A stretch of 64,000 nt of DNA from Ophiosphaerella korrae (Eukaryota > Ascomycota > Dothideomycetes > Pleosporales > Phaeosphaeriaceae), in NCBI GenBank assembly GCA_028456385.1, contig JALNQF010000001.1:434001-498000 (forward strand), given 5' to 3'. The notes beneath the pieces were generated by a model. The model was not told the DNA's origin, ran no database searches, and saw only the letters and a program-made list of their open reading frames with translations. A program made the translations under genes and the position numbers. Below are positions 33,720 to 45,511 of this stretch, piece by piece (within the stretch, counting starts at the first letter, position 1; each line of letters begins with the position of its first letter).

Positions 33720-34576
33720 TGCGAGATGAGTATAGACACCAAATCTGGTTACAAACCGAGTGCAGGAAAGCATAATAGAGGAACCGTTGAGATTGAGAGG
33801 CAGAGTTGCAAAAATACACAAACTATGGTTGTGAGAAAGAGACAGAGCCGGGAAAACGTCAAGACCCAGTCAATGGCCAACCTTTGCATGAAATCCGCTA
33901 TCATGGGGTCAAGTAGCCTAAGTGTTTCAAATCAATGCAAAAGCGTCTATCGCTTGTGCGGCGCTGGTGGTTCAACTATAGTGCTCTGTGAATGATATGA
34001 TGTGGCACAAATTTACACCATGTATTTCACTATATGTATCAATCCTTAGTGGTATATGTAAATACATTTTACAGGTGGTTGGTAATGTGTTACTTCGGTG
34101 CTGTTGAAGTGGAAAGCACCAAACTTGACATAATTACGGGAGTTTTACTTATATCTCCTAAAAAATTATAGATACAACAACCACAAGCTTGATTGACAAC
34201 AACTATCCACCTAGTGCTCTTGCTCTACACGAAAAACATCACTCGCTCAGGATGGGAAGTATTACAGTGCATCCAATGAGCTCACAGTTTTCGCTTCGAG
34301 GTTGTGCAACCGCAGCTGCGGGACGGTTCCCCAACCCCTTCCGAAAAGAAACCTAATCTTGGAAACAACGTAAACTCGCTATCAGCACTAAACATGCAAC
34401 TATTCCAGAGGCGCGGGTCTATGTTATCGATGTATGTTTTTAATTTTCTGACAGAGTTAAGAGGTCGGGAAACCCGCAATATCATCCATCATCGTTGCAC
34501 ATGCTGAACCCAGAACTACACCATCCCCCCACATAGTATTTGAGCGAAGGGATAAATCAAGCGATCTGTCGACACC
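33720..34576. other. Intergenic region
   Basis: An 857-bp gap between two plus-strand genes, AT-rich around 34000-34200. Small ORFs on both strands have no recognisable content. I see no RNA gene. Confidence 0.5.
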
Positions 34577-35875
34577 ATGGCTTCCAACGAACCTTTGAAT
34601 ATCGTCATCCTTGGCGGGGGCATCGCAGGCCTCACAACTGCCTTAGCTCTAACTAAATTCTGTCCATCCACATGTCCATTACCGTCAATCACAATCTACG
34701 AGGTCCGACCAGAACCCGGCACAATCGGTGGCGCAGTAAATCTCACCCCAAACGCTCTGCGCCTCCTATCCCACCTCGGTGCCCTTTCAGAAATACACGC
34801 ACGAAACTACGGCGTAGAATGTCTAGCCGTCGAAGTCTTTGACCTTTACACGGGACAAAAAATTGCCGAAACTAGTTTCCGAGGACAAAATGGCAAAGGA
34901 CTCGGCTCGCCGCCCTTCACAGCGCTGCGAATCACACGTGGCGAAGCACTAAAAGGGGTTCTCGCCGCCATTGACAAACATGCCAACATCACTCTTACAT
35001 GCGGCAAGAAAACCGTTTCCATTGACGAAAACCCTGCAGGCGTATCATTACGCTTCCAAGACGGAGACACGGCCCAGTGTGACATACTCCTTGGCTGCGA
35101 TGGCATCCACAGCGTCACCCGCCTCCAACACGTCGAGCCAGACCGCAAAGCCATCTACTCGGGCATCTGCAACGCATTTGGCTTTGCGCCGCGGCGAAAA
35201 ACAGCAACAGGCGCGCTCGAAGCCACCCACTTTGAAACCTCAGGCATGAACTTTGGCCGCCGCGGAATCCTGCTCACATCCTACTACAACCAAGCCAGGG
35301 AGAGCCTGTACGTCGGGGCCCTCATGCAAGTGCCGGACATTGCCTCGCGCGACGGCTGGAAAGCAGCAGGGGCGCATGCCGAGCAAACGCGGCGAGAAAT
35401 GCTGGACCGGTACGCCGCCGGCGCAAGCCTCCCGCTGATTCGACACGCGATTGAAGACGCGCAGGATCTGTACCTGTGGCCCGTCTTCACGCTGACAAAA
35501 GGCGGGAAATGGGCAACGGACAAGGTCATGCTGATTGGGGATTCTGCGCACGCTATGCCGCCGCAGGGCGAGAGCACGGGGATCGTGTTTGAGGATGGCG
35601 TCTTGTTTGCGAGATGTCTTGCGAGGTGGATGGAGCGGTATAGAGGGCAGGATAGGCCGGTTAAAGAGGCGTTTGATGCGTACGAGAGGCTGAGGAGGGC
35701 GAGGATTGATGTAGCGTTTGACGAGAGTCAGAGTGTGGTCAAGACGGTGCAGGATACGCCGTGGTGGGGCCATAAGATCAAGATGAATATTGTGCCGTGG
35801 TATCTATGGTGGACGAGAAGTTATCGCGAAAGGCATTTTGTAGAGGATGTTACGACATGTGAATTGGGGTATTAA
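34577..35875 (+). CDS. FAD-dependent monooxygenase (salicylate hydroxylase-like)
   Basis: Class A flavoprotein monooxygenase, related to salicylate and other aromatic hydroxylases; the substrate cannot be read from the sequence. An intronless ORF of 432 aa. The N-terminal dinucleotide-binding motif is IVILGGGIAGLTTALALTK. The second FAD motif is ILLGCDGIHSVTR (DG-type), and the third is VMLIGDSAHAMPPQGESTGI, which contacts the flavin. There is no signal peptide. The start is ATG in the strong context CACCATGG. Neighbours are housekeeping genes with no sign of a secondary-metabolite cluster, so a catabolic role is as likely as biosynthesis. GC content rises in the 3' half, and the region has no introns, unlike most neighbours. 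Confidence 0.9.
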   Translation: MASNEPLNIVILGGGIAGLTTALALTKFCPSTCPLPSITIYEVRPEPGTIGGAVNLTPNALRLLSHLGALSEIHARNYGVECLAVEVFDLYTGQKIAETSFRGQNGKGLGSPPFTALRITRGEALKGVLAAIDKHANITLTCGKKTVSIDENPAGVSLRFQDGDTAQCDILLGCDGIHSVTRLQHVEPDRKAIYSGICNAFGFAPRRKTATGALEATHFETSGMNFGRRGILLTSYYNQARESLYVGALMQVPDIASRDGWKAAGAHAEQTRREMLDRYAAGASLPLIRHAIEDAQDLYLWPVFTLTKGGKWATDKVMLIGDSAHAMPPQGESTGIVFEDGVLFARCLARWMERYRGQDRPVKEAFDAYERLRRARIDVAFDESQSVVKTVQDTPWWGHKIKMNIVPWYLWWTRSYRERHFVEDVTTCELGY

Positions 35876-36294
35876 GTGGGGGGTGGGGGAGCGCTGATTA
35901 GAGTATGAGGTGTGTGGATAGAACATGGGCGAGGTAAATGAGCAGTACAGGAACTACACATCAATGTCGGTTCATTCCTATTTTAAGACATATAATCTGT
36001 GTCGGCTGAAGAGATGACTGCATATATTTGGACGTCCTTGACTAACCAAAAAGACTGTGTGCTTTTTGCTGATTTAGAAAGGCGACTCTCTTCACTCCAA
36101 CCTCACCTAGCATTATTCTAGCAATACAATCGAGAGGATTTAAGATATACCTGCGATGTCTGAATTTCATACAAACATCCATCAAAGTCTACTTGAGTGA
36201 CTCAAAGTAGTAATCCATGAAGTTACTAAGGAGAATTCGAATATGCAGGTAGAACTACGCCTAACAGTAGTCGAGCTGAGAATACTCCACAGCT
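35876..36294. other. Convergent 3' flanks
   Basis: A 419-bp tail-to-tail gap between the monooxygenase (+) and FAP1 (-). It should carry both polyadenylation regions. Nothing else is seen. Confidence 0.5.
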
Positions 36295-39200
36295 TCACTC
36301 ATCTTCCATGTCTGCCCATCGCGTAGTACCCGGCTTCATCGTGATAGGACTTTCACTAGAAGGACCCTCTATACCTACAATACTACGAGGTCGTGACATT
36401 CCACCTTCTTCATTTTCACTCATAGCCGCGCTATTAGCTCCGCTTATTTTTTCCTTCTCCTCTTCCTGTTCTTCTGCTGCTTCCCAGTCTTCGACGACTT
36501 CGATTGGCTTTTCTTTCTTTTTCTTTGTACTGCTTAGGCTCAGCACAGCAAAACCACCTTTTGTACCAAAGGGGCTGTTCCTAGTAACTTGACGCAGTGG
36601 AGCACTCTTTGCGGCAGCAACCGTGCTCCATCCTGATCCCGGGCCGGTATCCGATTCTTTTCGCAATATATTGAGCGAAGCATCGAGACGTGCAAGTTGG
36701 ATTTTGCCAATCTTCTGGGCTGCAAAAGCTTGGGATAAAGGATCTTGTATGGACTCCAGCAATTTTTGCATCTCGCGCTCTTCCATACCAAGTCTTGCTA
36801 TGAGAGGCGGCTTCAGAGCGACTGCATCGCTGGGCAAGAAGTTGACCTCTAATTCAAGTCGAAATGAAGTCTTTGCCAACACACCTCTGACAGTATTGTT
36901 GACTTCATCAATGGTTAGAGCAAATCTCGGGCTTGTAATCAGAAATGCGTTGTACGGGTCACCCGTTGTATTACTCGGTTTCGGGCGAAGAGTAGCAGTT
37001 GAAGATGTGGTGAGTGGAGGTGCAGCGCGTTGAATTTGACGAGCTCGAGAGCATTCTGCTAAAGTCTTCATTGGTGCCATAACAAAACGAGGAGTTTTGA
37101 AGATAGCAACATGCCGATGTGGTTCCGGGTCCATGCTTTCTGAATCAAAGCCAAAGTCTTCAGCAAGAGAGTGCACAAAGGCTCGTTGATGACTTTGCAT
37201 TGGCTTGAATCTGAGCCGTTTGGCGTCTGGATCAGCAGCGAAAAGTCTAAGCTGCTTCTCCTGTGCAGCGGCCCAAGTCGAGTTCTGCTGGTACATATTC
37301 AACGTTTCGGTGGAATAGGGTACGTGGCCACTCTGATGATCGGGGTCAACATTCAAGGCACGAGCCAGGTTAGAATTACGCTCAAGGCGCGCACACTCTT
37401 CATCACACTTGAGCACCTTCTTTAGATTCCCGTCCCCAGAATTTGACGCTGCGCACTTGGATTCTTGCTTGATTCTTTGACAATCGCAGGTAACGAAAAT
37501 CTTGTGTTGGCAAGGCTTCTCCTCTTTGCAGGTACCTGGAAAGTGACAAGCAGCCAAACATGGGTGCCTACATTTGCTAAGCTCTTTTCCGCATGGTTGT
37601 CTGCAGGGCTCTTCGCATTCGCCTAGACGATGGCAGTTTTTCTGACATTTATGGGTGCCGCATTTAAGTGTTTTACCACAAACATCTCCACAACGAACAT
37701 CAGAGAGCCAACAGGGTTGGTTCTTCAGAACATTTTTACCACACAGACAGTCTTTTGTCGTCAGAAACGGGCATTTTGGACAATGTTCTTCGTCCCCGTG
37801 GCAGGTGTGAGCCATTTGGGGATGACCACAGTCTTTGGGACGCTCGCAAGCGAAACGGCATGGCGGTGACTTCGTCCCACAGGGAAGAGGAGGCTGTAGA
37901 ACAGTGCGCCCGCAGTGGCAACTCAGTTCATCGAAGATGGCCTCTCGGCAAGTACCACAAGGACCCTTGTGACAGAGTTCTTGGCAACGATGCTCTGGGT
38001 CGTTGCACTTCAAAGGACGACCACAACTGCGAGTACATATATGTTCAGCTTCAAAGTTATCACCACGTTGGCGGGGCGCTGCATCGAGCGGTCTCGGTTT
38101 GCGTCGATTTGACTGACGCTCAGCGGCTTTTCGTTCTCCAGAACACTATAATAGGCAAGTTAGTGCTAGATTAAACTCAACTTAGTGGCTTTAAAAAAAC
38201 TTACACAACGATCACCACATTCGTGCCGCCCACAGTTGAGAGAAACTCGACAGATCCTCATACATTGAGGGGGCTCTACAGAGCCTTGATGACAAATAGT
38301 GGTTGATGTGGTGCGGCTACACCTGCAAGCGATATTCACTCTTTCAAAACAAGGCGAGCACTCTCCTTGGTGACATAGCCGCTTACACAGATGGCCGCAA
38401 TCGAGCGCTTTACGACATGGTTTAGTACAATTAGGAATTGCATCTTCGCAGGTTGATCGAGGGGCATCCGTCATTTGGTCAAGGGACGTCTTTCCGCAAG
38501 GACAATGAGTTACCATATTTGGAGATCGGGGACATTGTGGCTGTTCGGCGTCCTGTTGGTGACAAGGTCTCTCGCAGCTGTGCTTCCCACAATCGAATAA
38601 TCGACCGCAAGCACTTGGACACTCGAACGTGCCAATCCACTCCTCTACAGCAACAGTTTTATCCGTTGCCATGTGAGCGTGACTGCTCTTTTTCTCTTCT
38701 GCTCTGTCGCAACACATAAGGTCCTTCTGGGTTTGGCCGCAATAGCAGCGCGCGGGCATTCGCACCTTGCACGCTCCACACGGGCCATCATGACATAGTC
38801 GGGGGCATGCTGTATCTATGTGAGAAAGATAATTAAGTTGGAAAGTTCATGGCAATGCGCTACTCACAGTGCTCGCCACAGGACATTACTTTGCCACAAA
38901 CTTCACCACAGCCCCAACCGTGCTCATAATCAGTGTCTATACAACGTCGCGTCACTGACTTTTCGCCGCAAAAACAACGTTTGGTTGGTCCCATTAAACC
39001 ACACGGGGGGCATGGTCCGGCATGGCATGTGATAGGGCAGGGACTAAAGCCATCGAGTTAGCACAAGCAACAGATGTACCTAATTCCTGACTTGACTAAA
39101 ACTTACTGGGGGCAGCTTTTTGGGAGGATCCGAGGACGAGCACAAGTCTGGCCACAGGAGAAGGGCGGTAATCCTGGAGAAGATTTTGGATCGAGTTCCT

Positions 39201-39981
39201 TTTCACACCAACAATGAAAACCTTTGGGCATGACATCTTTGGGCAAATTACATCCTGGGCAGCGCCATTGCCTCGGGGGAGGCGTTTCACCGTCCTCCAG
39301 TTGCTGATGGGCAGCAGCGGAGCCTTGATTGGTTGACCACTTTTTTATGCAACCCAGATGGAAGACAGTCCAGCATGTCCTGCAAGACCATACGCCCCGC
39401 GAGTGCCTTCTGATGTCCTCGGTACAGATAGCGCACTCATAGTGGCCGTTGTCGATATCCTCGTGCGTCCTCGTGGCGATATCGGGTGCGCTTGACTTTG
39501 GTGCCTGTGGCTTTTTCTCGCGCGGTGGCCGTGTTCTGCGTTGGGCCATGGGTTGGCCTGGCTGGAAGGTTGGGGCGTCTGCTTGTAGACTCGATTGTGA
39601 AGCAGCATCGCCCTCGACGGTGAGCTGGCCGCCGAATTGCCGGCCACCAGCTGCTGTCCTGGGAGGGAATCTGGGGTGGCCAGGCCCTCCCCGTGCCCTG
39701 CCCCTTCCTCCTCCTCTGTTGCCTCGGGTTGCCACTTCTGTCCGGCCGTGGTTTGTTGGTGTTTGGGGTGCTGAGGGCCGTCCAGAGTCACTGTGACCCC
39801 CTCTTCCACGCCCCCGGGCCCCTCGTCCGCCTCTTTGTGGCTGCTCGGCATTTGCTGCCTCCGCTTGTGGATCGGCGGCATTGTTCGGGGTCCGACGCAG
39901 CCGTCGCCTTCTCTGCGAGGCTCTCAAGGGCCCAGTAGGAGCTTCTGCTGCTGCTGACTGGGCTGTAGTCGCCGCCGACAT
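36295..39981 (-). CDS. FAP1: NF-X1-type zinc-finger protein (Fap1/NFX1)
   Basis: NF-X1 family nuclear zinc-finger protein; yeast Fap1 binds the FKBP12 prolyl isomerase and human NFX1 represses transcription. Exons 39981-39107, 39043-38868, 38809-38205 and 38145-36295 give 1168 aa. An RG-rich N-terminus leads to a RING/PHD-like finger from about residue 183 (CAICTEDIRRHSRGVWSC, then WTVFHLGCIKKW and WRCPGC). Many NF-X1 repeats follow, with the pattern CGxHxC...CHxGxCxxC: CGEHSCPRLCHDGPCGAC, CGKHSCERPCH, CGHLCKRLCHQGECSPC, CGRHECGDRC, HRCQELCHKGPCGTC, CGTHKCQKNCHRLGEC. An R3H-like domain (HQRAFVHSLAEDFGFDSESM ... HVAIFKTPRF) sits near residues 830-900. The disordered tail includes an acidic EEQEEEKEK run. 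Divergent from BIG1. Confidence 0.94.
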
Positions 39982-40384
39982 GGCGTGCAATTGTGTGTTG
40001 ACGTCTGTAATTGTATGGCTGGACCCCGGGCGCTAGTAAATGTACGGCCTGGCGAATGTGAAGGAGACGAGTGTGTAGGGCCAGCTGGTCGCAGAGCAAT
40101 GGCCGTGGCGAGCATATAGAGCCCGAGTGTGTGGACTGTACTCAGAGTGAGTCACTAGGCATCAGGCACGGCGGGTGGCGCAGAGTCGCGCTGCGGTTTT
40201 GTGACTGTTCGAAATTCCATCCGGCATGCGCGTCATAGGTTGCGGCGGATTGTCGGGTAGTCAAGCTGGCTAGTGTGGCAGGGCGCTGCAACATGCCAAA
40301 GCTCCGTCCTGTGCCTAGTCTATCGTGGAGCGCGCCAGCAGAGACACCAACTCCATCTCCCCTCCCATGCCGCGCATCACCATC
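39982..40384. promoter_or_regulatory. Divergent FAP1/BIG1 promoter region
   Basis: About 400 bp between two outward-facing start codons. Apart from GC-rich stretches I see no clear TATA box or named motif. The in-frame ATG at 40367 belongs to a possible longer BIG1 signal peptide. Confidence 0.6.
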
Positions 40385-41332
40385 ATGGCCAAGGCTCTGG
40401 TCGGCGCCCTCGCTCTTGCAGCACTGCCCTCGGCCCTCGCATTCCGCAACACGTCGCCCTTCTTCCTCTTCTCCACCGCAGAGTAGGCACCACCACTGCA
40501 GCCGGCTCCGTAATGCATCCAGACTAACCACAGCCCCAGCCTAAACCTCGAACAAGGCGCTTCAGTCGCTGACGCATCGCAAACCACGGCAGATGTGCTC
40601 AAGGCGCTGCAGGACTGCCCCACACGTGACTACATCATCTTCGAACAAGAGGGCGTCTCCTCGGCCGACTACCTCGACGGTCGCTCGACTCCATACTTGA
40701 GACAGTACATGAGCGGCAAGCACGGCGGCACAAAGTCCACTTTCGCTGTGCCGGAAATCATTGGCCAGGTGGATCGTGATGCAATCGCCTCTTATCTGAC
40801 CTCAAGATGCGGTCCCCATAGTGTAGGCGCCCGCAACATGGCTGGGGCACCTACTCCAGACAAGGCGCGACGCACACAATCATTGCAGCGTGCTGGTATG
40901 TGTTAAGCCTTGCGCAGATAAGCACACGAGTTGATAGTTGCAGACCAAAACTTCGATTCCATCATTGCCGAACTGGCCAAGCCAGATAACTACACCCTTA
41001 TCTATATCACCTCCCCAATGGATGAATCAGTGGCGAGAGCGCAACTAGAAGACGAGCATCCTCCTTACGAGATGGACGATCAATTCGGAGTCTACGAGCA
41101 ACTTGAACTGAAGCGGGACCTGTCATCCCATGTCAAGCTGGCGAACGCAACCAATGCTGGCGGTCTCTTCGAGAGATATCAATACTTCACGCCTGGGCTG
41201 TTCATGGGATTTACCGCAATCATTCCACTATTTCTTATCCTCCTGGTCGGCATCAGGGCCCTCACGAGCTTGGAGGTGTCTTATTTCGCTTTCAGCAAAG
41301 AGATGGGCCCCAATGCACAGAAGAAGCAGTAA
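40385..41332 (+). CDS. BIG1: Big1 family ER membrane protein (cell-wall beta-glucan / V-ATPase assembly)
   Basis: ER type I membrane protein of the Big1 family, needed for beta-1,6-glucan in the cell wall and related to the V-ATPase accessory protein Ac45/Voa1. Exons 40385-40482, 40534-40895 and 40944-41332 give 282 aa. A signal peptide (MAKALVGALALAALPSALA) precedes FRNTSPFFLFSTA; the lumenal domain has TRDYIIFEQEGVSSADYLD. The C-terminal end FERYQYFTPGLFMGFTAIIP, LFLILLVGIRALTSLEVSYF, AFSKEMGPNAQKKQ is the Big1 signature: one transmembrane helix and a KKxx-like basic ER tail. An in-frame ATG six codons upstream (MPRITI) is also possible. Introns are 51 and 48 bp. Confidence 0.9.
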
Positions 41333-43838
41333 AGGAAGGCCAATGATTGGCCCATGTTCCCCTTTAGTAGTGTACATTCTTAGGTTGTGTAAGAGCATCG
41401 GCACCGGCGTTGTTTGAAGTTATATTGTAACGATATATCGCAAGAGGGAAACACATGAGAAACTCTTATGCCTTGGCACTTGACTCTTGTCCACAATCCT
41501 CGCTTCGTTTCAAATCCTATCAATGCTCTACAGCTCAACGTTCTACCAGCTCAACTACGCAGTCTTGCCAACAACCCCATCAAAATGTTGATACAGGTAC
41601 ACTCCACCCACGAAACACGTTCCCATCCATTTCCACCATGCAAGGCTCAACACACTGACACCGTGACCATTCAGTCGTTTTGCAAATATTGCCGTTTCAA
41701 TGGCATGTGCCCCAAACAGAAAATAGAACAGCCCATTTTGAATTCATGTTGCCGCTTTGAGAGCGGTGCTGGAGCGTGATAATCCGTAGTCATACAATGG
41801 TGAACTGGGTAAGATTACCTCACGCCGGGCAGACAGAGCCATGATAACTCCGCAGAATAGAATGGGTTTGAGGTACGGGTGACGCGGCGCAACAAATGTG
41901 TTGTTGAGATTGAAGGGGCGGGAAGCCATAATGTTCAATCTGACAGACTATTAACCTTCTTGACGTTGCTGCTTGTGTTTCCAAGAAATATCAGTCGTGG
42001 ACTTGTGGCTAGGGTGGTATTCTTGAGCGTCAGTTTAAGGTTTCGCCCTTTACTGTTCTGTGTGAAAAAAATTAAAATTACGTTGAATTGTTGAAGTTTC
42101 ACGACAAAACTATGAATAGCTGCCGGGAGGTAGCTGTATATGAAACGGACATACCTTCGGATGGTCGTCGCCAAGGCTCATTCACACAACACTGAATTCC
42201 CACGTACGAGTCAACGAATCAAGATCTCCTCGAACATGATTCGTCTCCATGATTCGTCTCCCTTTCAACTGCGCGCGCAATAACATTCATGCTCTAAAGA
42301 ATCAACCAACTGCAGATACAATTATCGGAAACGAACCTAATAACATATGCACTGTTACCGCCCAACCTTCCCTAACCGGTAATCAATCGACACCCGCCTT
42401 GCGAACAGCCATCGATCACTGGATCTGCTGCGAACCATTTTAGGGGCGGGGTTTTGCGCAGCGGACTTTGGTCACGGGAGCACAAAGGACGGAGCGGAAT
42501 GTCTTATTGGCTTGTTGGTCGTGGCGCGCGTGTGACGAGGCCTGATATGCAGCCTGCCTGGTGGCTGTCACATCTCATGAAGGCTTGGCATGACGGTCTT
42601 GACTCTTGAGCCCTCAACCCTTTGTGTTCCTGCGTGGCGACGCGGCGGCTTCTCTCTTTCTATCTTCGGATAACATTAGTATTATTTGGAAGACTTCTTG
42701 TATCATGGGGCTCTTTTGCGATTTGTTGTGGTATTCATCCATCTACATTCGACGCATGATCAACCCGCATGTGGGGTGTTTCGGGGAGATCGCTTGAGGC
42801 AAGAGATGATGATAATTCCGAAATTGCACTGGGAGTTCCTTGCATACGTATCCATAGGGCAGATGCATGCCATTAGATCAAGCCGTTGATTTCCTGGCGC
42901 ATCGTGGTTTCATATTGGTATTGAACTCTACCAACAGCACCCAACCTTCGGCGCGTACGAGCGAAACCAACCACACACTAAGCCAAGCAGACCGATGCAC
43001 AATCGGAGGGTGCTGAGACGAGAAAAAGAAGTGCAGCCTGCACTTTAAAACTTCTTCATATCGTTTAAACGTTTTTGTTAGCCACAATATAAACATTCAA
43101 CAACATCTGCATGTTGTCGACGGACCTCGTGTCTGCACGCCACATGCGCAACCACGGTCGCTCGTCATTAAACCAAAAGCCAGGCCAGACGGACCATGGC
43201 TACGGATCTAGTCAATGCATTTACGAGTATGGCATCGTCCCGCTCCGGCGTAGTCGTGGCAAAATCCACTTCATGCACATCGCATTCGTGTGGCGAGCAA
43301 TGATTGGTCGGCGCGAACGAGTGCCGTAGGGAGTGCTCGTTTAGGTCAGGTCGGTTTGCTGCTTCATGGATCAACCCTCAAGCATTACAGAGATCGATGG
43401 ATGTTTAGTTTCCTACTTGAAAGGGAAATATCAGCACGTGTTTTAGCTTGCAAACACTGACCAGAAAGAAGAGTGGCCAGAGAGTTGAAAATATTATGAA
43501 TAATGAGGGACGGTCACTTCGGGGTCTTTTCGGTCATATCAGACACTGATTTTGGGCATCCACTGGAACGTACCCCAGTTCCTGTATTTCCCAGTGAATT
43601 GTCGGCTTGATCAGTCAACCGCAAGTATAAGTCCGGCTATTTCACCAGGTATGTTATCATCAATTTGCTCAGGCACCCGTGGCAGAGTACAGTTAAACCT
43701 AAGTTGCTTACCATGCTTCAAATCACCACGGAACAGGCATGCGAATCTTGACAGGAGATGCTGAGGATAAATTTTATTGCTTTCATATTTACTGATAAGA
43801 TAAGAGTCAATATTTTCTTTTGAGAACCTCAAATAAAC
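41333..43838. other. Gene-free stretch (2.5 kb), relatively AT-rich
   Basis: I find no supportable gene between BIG1 (+) and the xylanase (-), which converge on it. ORFs are short and without recognisable domains. A 13-bp direct duplication containing ATGATTCGTCTCC occurs around 42237-42262. The base composition is more AT-rich than the left half of the window, so decayed DNA is possible, but I saw no terminal repeats or transposase remnants. Confidence 0.5.
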
Positions 43839-45023
43839 CTAGGCCTGTACTGTAACATTCTTTCCGTTCAGAACATCAAGGAAGGCTTGATAAGCAGGCT
43901 TTTTCTGAAGGTTGTCGTTCCACAGTAGGGCCGAGCCCTCACCACTGAATGTTCCAGGGACCCAGCTGTACTTATCAGCAACACCCTAAATAAATGGTTA
44001 GCCTGACGCGTCTATGAAAAAGGACGACCGAAGGCTTACCCAGATTGTGATGCCGACACAACGAGACACATTGATGCAGCTCTGTGCAACACGAGCCCAG
44101 GCTGCGGCCTCGACCTGCAACTTCTGGCTGTTGGTTGGAGTCTTGGAGCGGATATCGAGTTCAGTGTACGCAACATCAACGTTGAGATCCACATAGTCTT
44201 GCAGAGTCTTCTGTAGAACAGCAACACTGGGCGTAACGGTGCTTTGGGTATTAGTGGGCTCAGACACAAGATGGGCCTGCAGACCAACACCATCGATCCG
44301 AACACCCCAAGACTGGACAAGTTTGACGATCCTGAGAGCACCTTTGTGCTTAGCCTCGCCGTACTCGAGGTTGTAGTCATTGTAATAGAGCTTGGTGGTA
44401 GGGTCAGCTGCCTGGGCCATGCGGAATGCAATGGGTAAATATTGTTCTCCAATGACTCGAAGGAAAACATTGCTGCGGAGTGTACCATCCTCGTTGAGAG
44501 CTTTCAGGCTTGTTAGTCTCGTTGTCTTCTCCTCTCACGCCACTGTCCACGTACCCTCATTTACAACATCCCAATGCGTGCATTTTCCCTTGTACCGTCC
44601 CATCACTGTCTTGATATGGTTCTCCATCACGCTCATCAACGTTGCGTTGTTGTTGATCTGGTTTACCCAGTTGGGCAGCTGGCTGTACCACACCAATGTA
44701 TGGCATCGCATCTGCTTCTTATTCTGCGTAGCAAAATTCGCGATTCCATCTGCGTTACTGAAGCTGAATTGTCCTCGGCTTGGCTCTGTTGCATCCCACT
44801 TCATAGCATTTTCGGGAGTGATGGATCCGAATTCCGCACCCTTGATGATATTCTGCTCCGTGTTGTCGTTACGGATCGTCAGCGAGGTACCAATATATGA
44901 GCGACCGCGCGCAACCATCGCAGCGTTGAGGGCAGAAGCTTGACGAGGATCAAGACCATATGTAGGGATGGCGACGACACTGCTGGCAAACGCCAGAGCG
45001 GCAGTAAGAGAAGTGGACAGCAT
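43839..45023 (-). CDS. Secreted GH10 endo-1,4-beta-xylanase
   Basis: Glycoside hydrolase family 10 endoxylanase acting on plant-cell-wall xylan outside the cell. Exons 45023-44555, 44500-44040 and 43985-43839 give 358 aa. A signal peptide [18 protein letters not shown] is followed by [11 protein letters not shown], and no carbohydrate-binding module is present. GH10 hallmarks: [44 protein letters not shown], the acid/base Glu156 in [28 protein letters not shown], and the nucleophile Glu270 in [10 protein letters not shown]. The last exon gives [20 protein letters not shown] then [13 protein letters not shown], as in family members. Intron phases agree. Upstream sequence holds a TATA box and XlnR- and CreA-like sites, consistent with xylan induction and glucose repression. 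Confidence 0.96.
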
Positions 45024-45084
45024 GGTCGTATTTCACTATGAAGGAGAAAAAAACACAACATCTCTCAAGCCAGGACAACGGATC

Positions 45085-45092
45085 TATATATA
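45085..45092 (-). promoter_or_regulatory. TATA box of the xylanase gene
   Basis: TATATATA lies 62-69 bp upstream of the xylanase ATG on its coding strand, a usual distance for a fungal core promoter. Confidence 0.65.
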
Positions 45093-45373
45093 CACCCATT
45101 CTACCCTCACAGCTTCTAACCTGGATTCGCAGATCCCAAAATCGAGTTTGCCATCTATTACTGAGTCAGGCACAAGTCAAATACCCGTCTTGACAACACC
45201 TTGTCATGATATGATTAGAGTGCCTCGCCACGTATAGCGTGCGGGTAGCCATATAAGAACTTTAGTTCCGCGTGCGACACTAGGTTCATATCAAGGATCA
45301 GGCAAAGCCTCGTGATCCGTTGGAGGCTCACTTTTGGAGAGATTGCTTTGCAGGGATTGCGTAGGGCAGATAT

Positions 45374-45385
45374 CTGGGGTTAGCC
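45374..45385. promoter_or_regulatory. Adjacent CreA-like and XlnR-like sites
   Basis: CTGGGG at 45374-45379 (plus strand) fits the CreA consensus SYGGRG. It abuts TTAGCC at 45380-45385, which reads GGCTAA on the minus (xylanase) strand, the XlnR/Xyr1 core. Both are about 350-360 bp upstream of the start codon. Another CreA-type match, GCGGGG, is at 45523-45528. Short motifs occur often by chance, so function is inferred from context. Confidence 0.45.
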
Positions 45386-45483
45386 GCGGGCCACCGGTAT
45401 TTCGACTTTATCCTGTTTGACCCACACCTCTTCGTGTTTCTCCACACATACTCTCGATCATTGCCATAAGGGTCGGGTCAGAT

Positions 45484-45511
45484 GGGGGAGTCCCAAGGGG
45501 GAAGTCCCAAG
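45484..45511. repeat. Direct repeat GGGGGA(A)GTCCCAAG
   Basis: Two near-identical copies, 45484-45497 and 45497-45511, differ by one extra A. They lie about 470 bp upstream of the xylanase start. Confidence 0.75.

Noticed and set aside
34577..35875. Secondary-metabolite cluster around the FAD monooxygenase
   Set aside because: No PKS, NRPS, terpene or transporter genes are near; neighbours are a prolyl hydroxylase and FAP1.
43253..43262. Second PACE-like site (CGTGGCAAA)
   Set aside because: One mismatch from GGTGGCAAA and in a gene-free region without a proteasome gene near.
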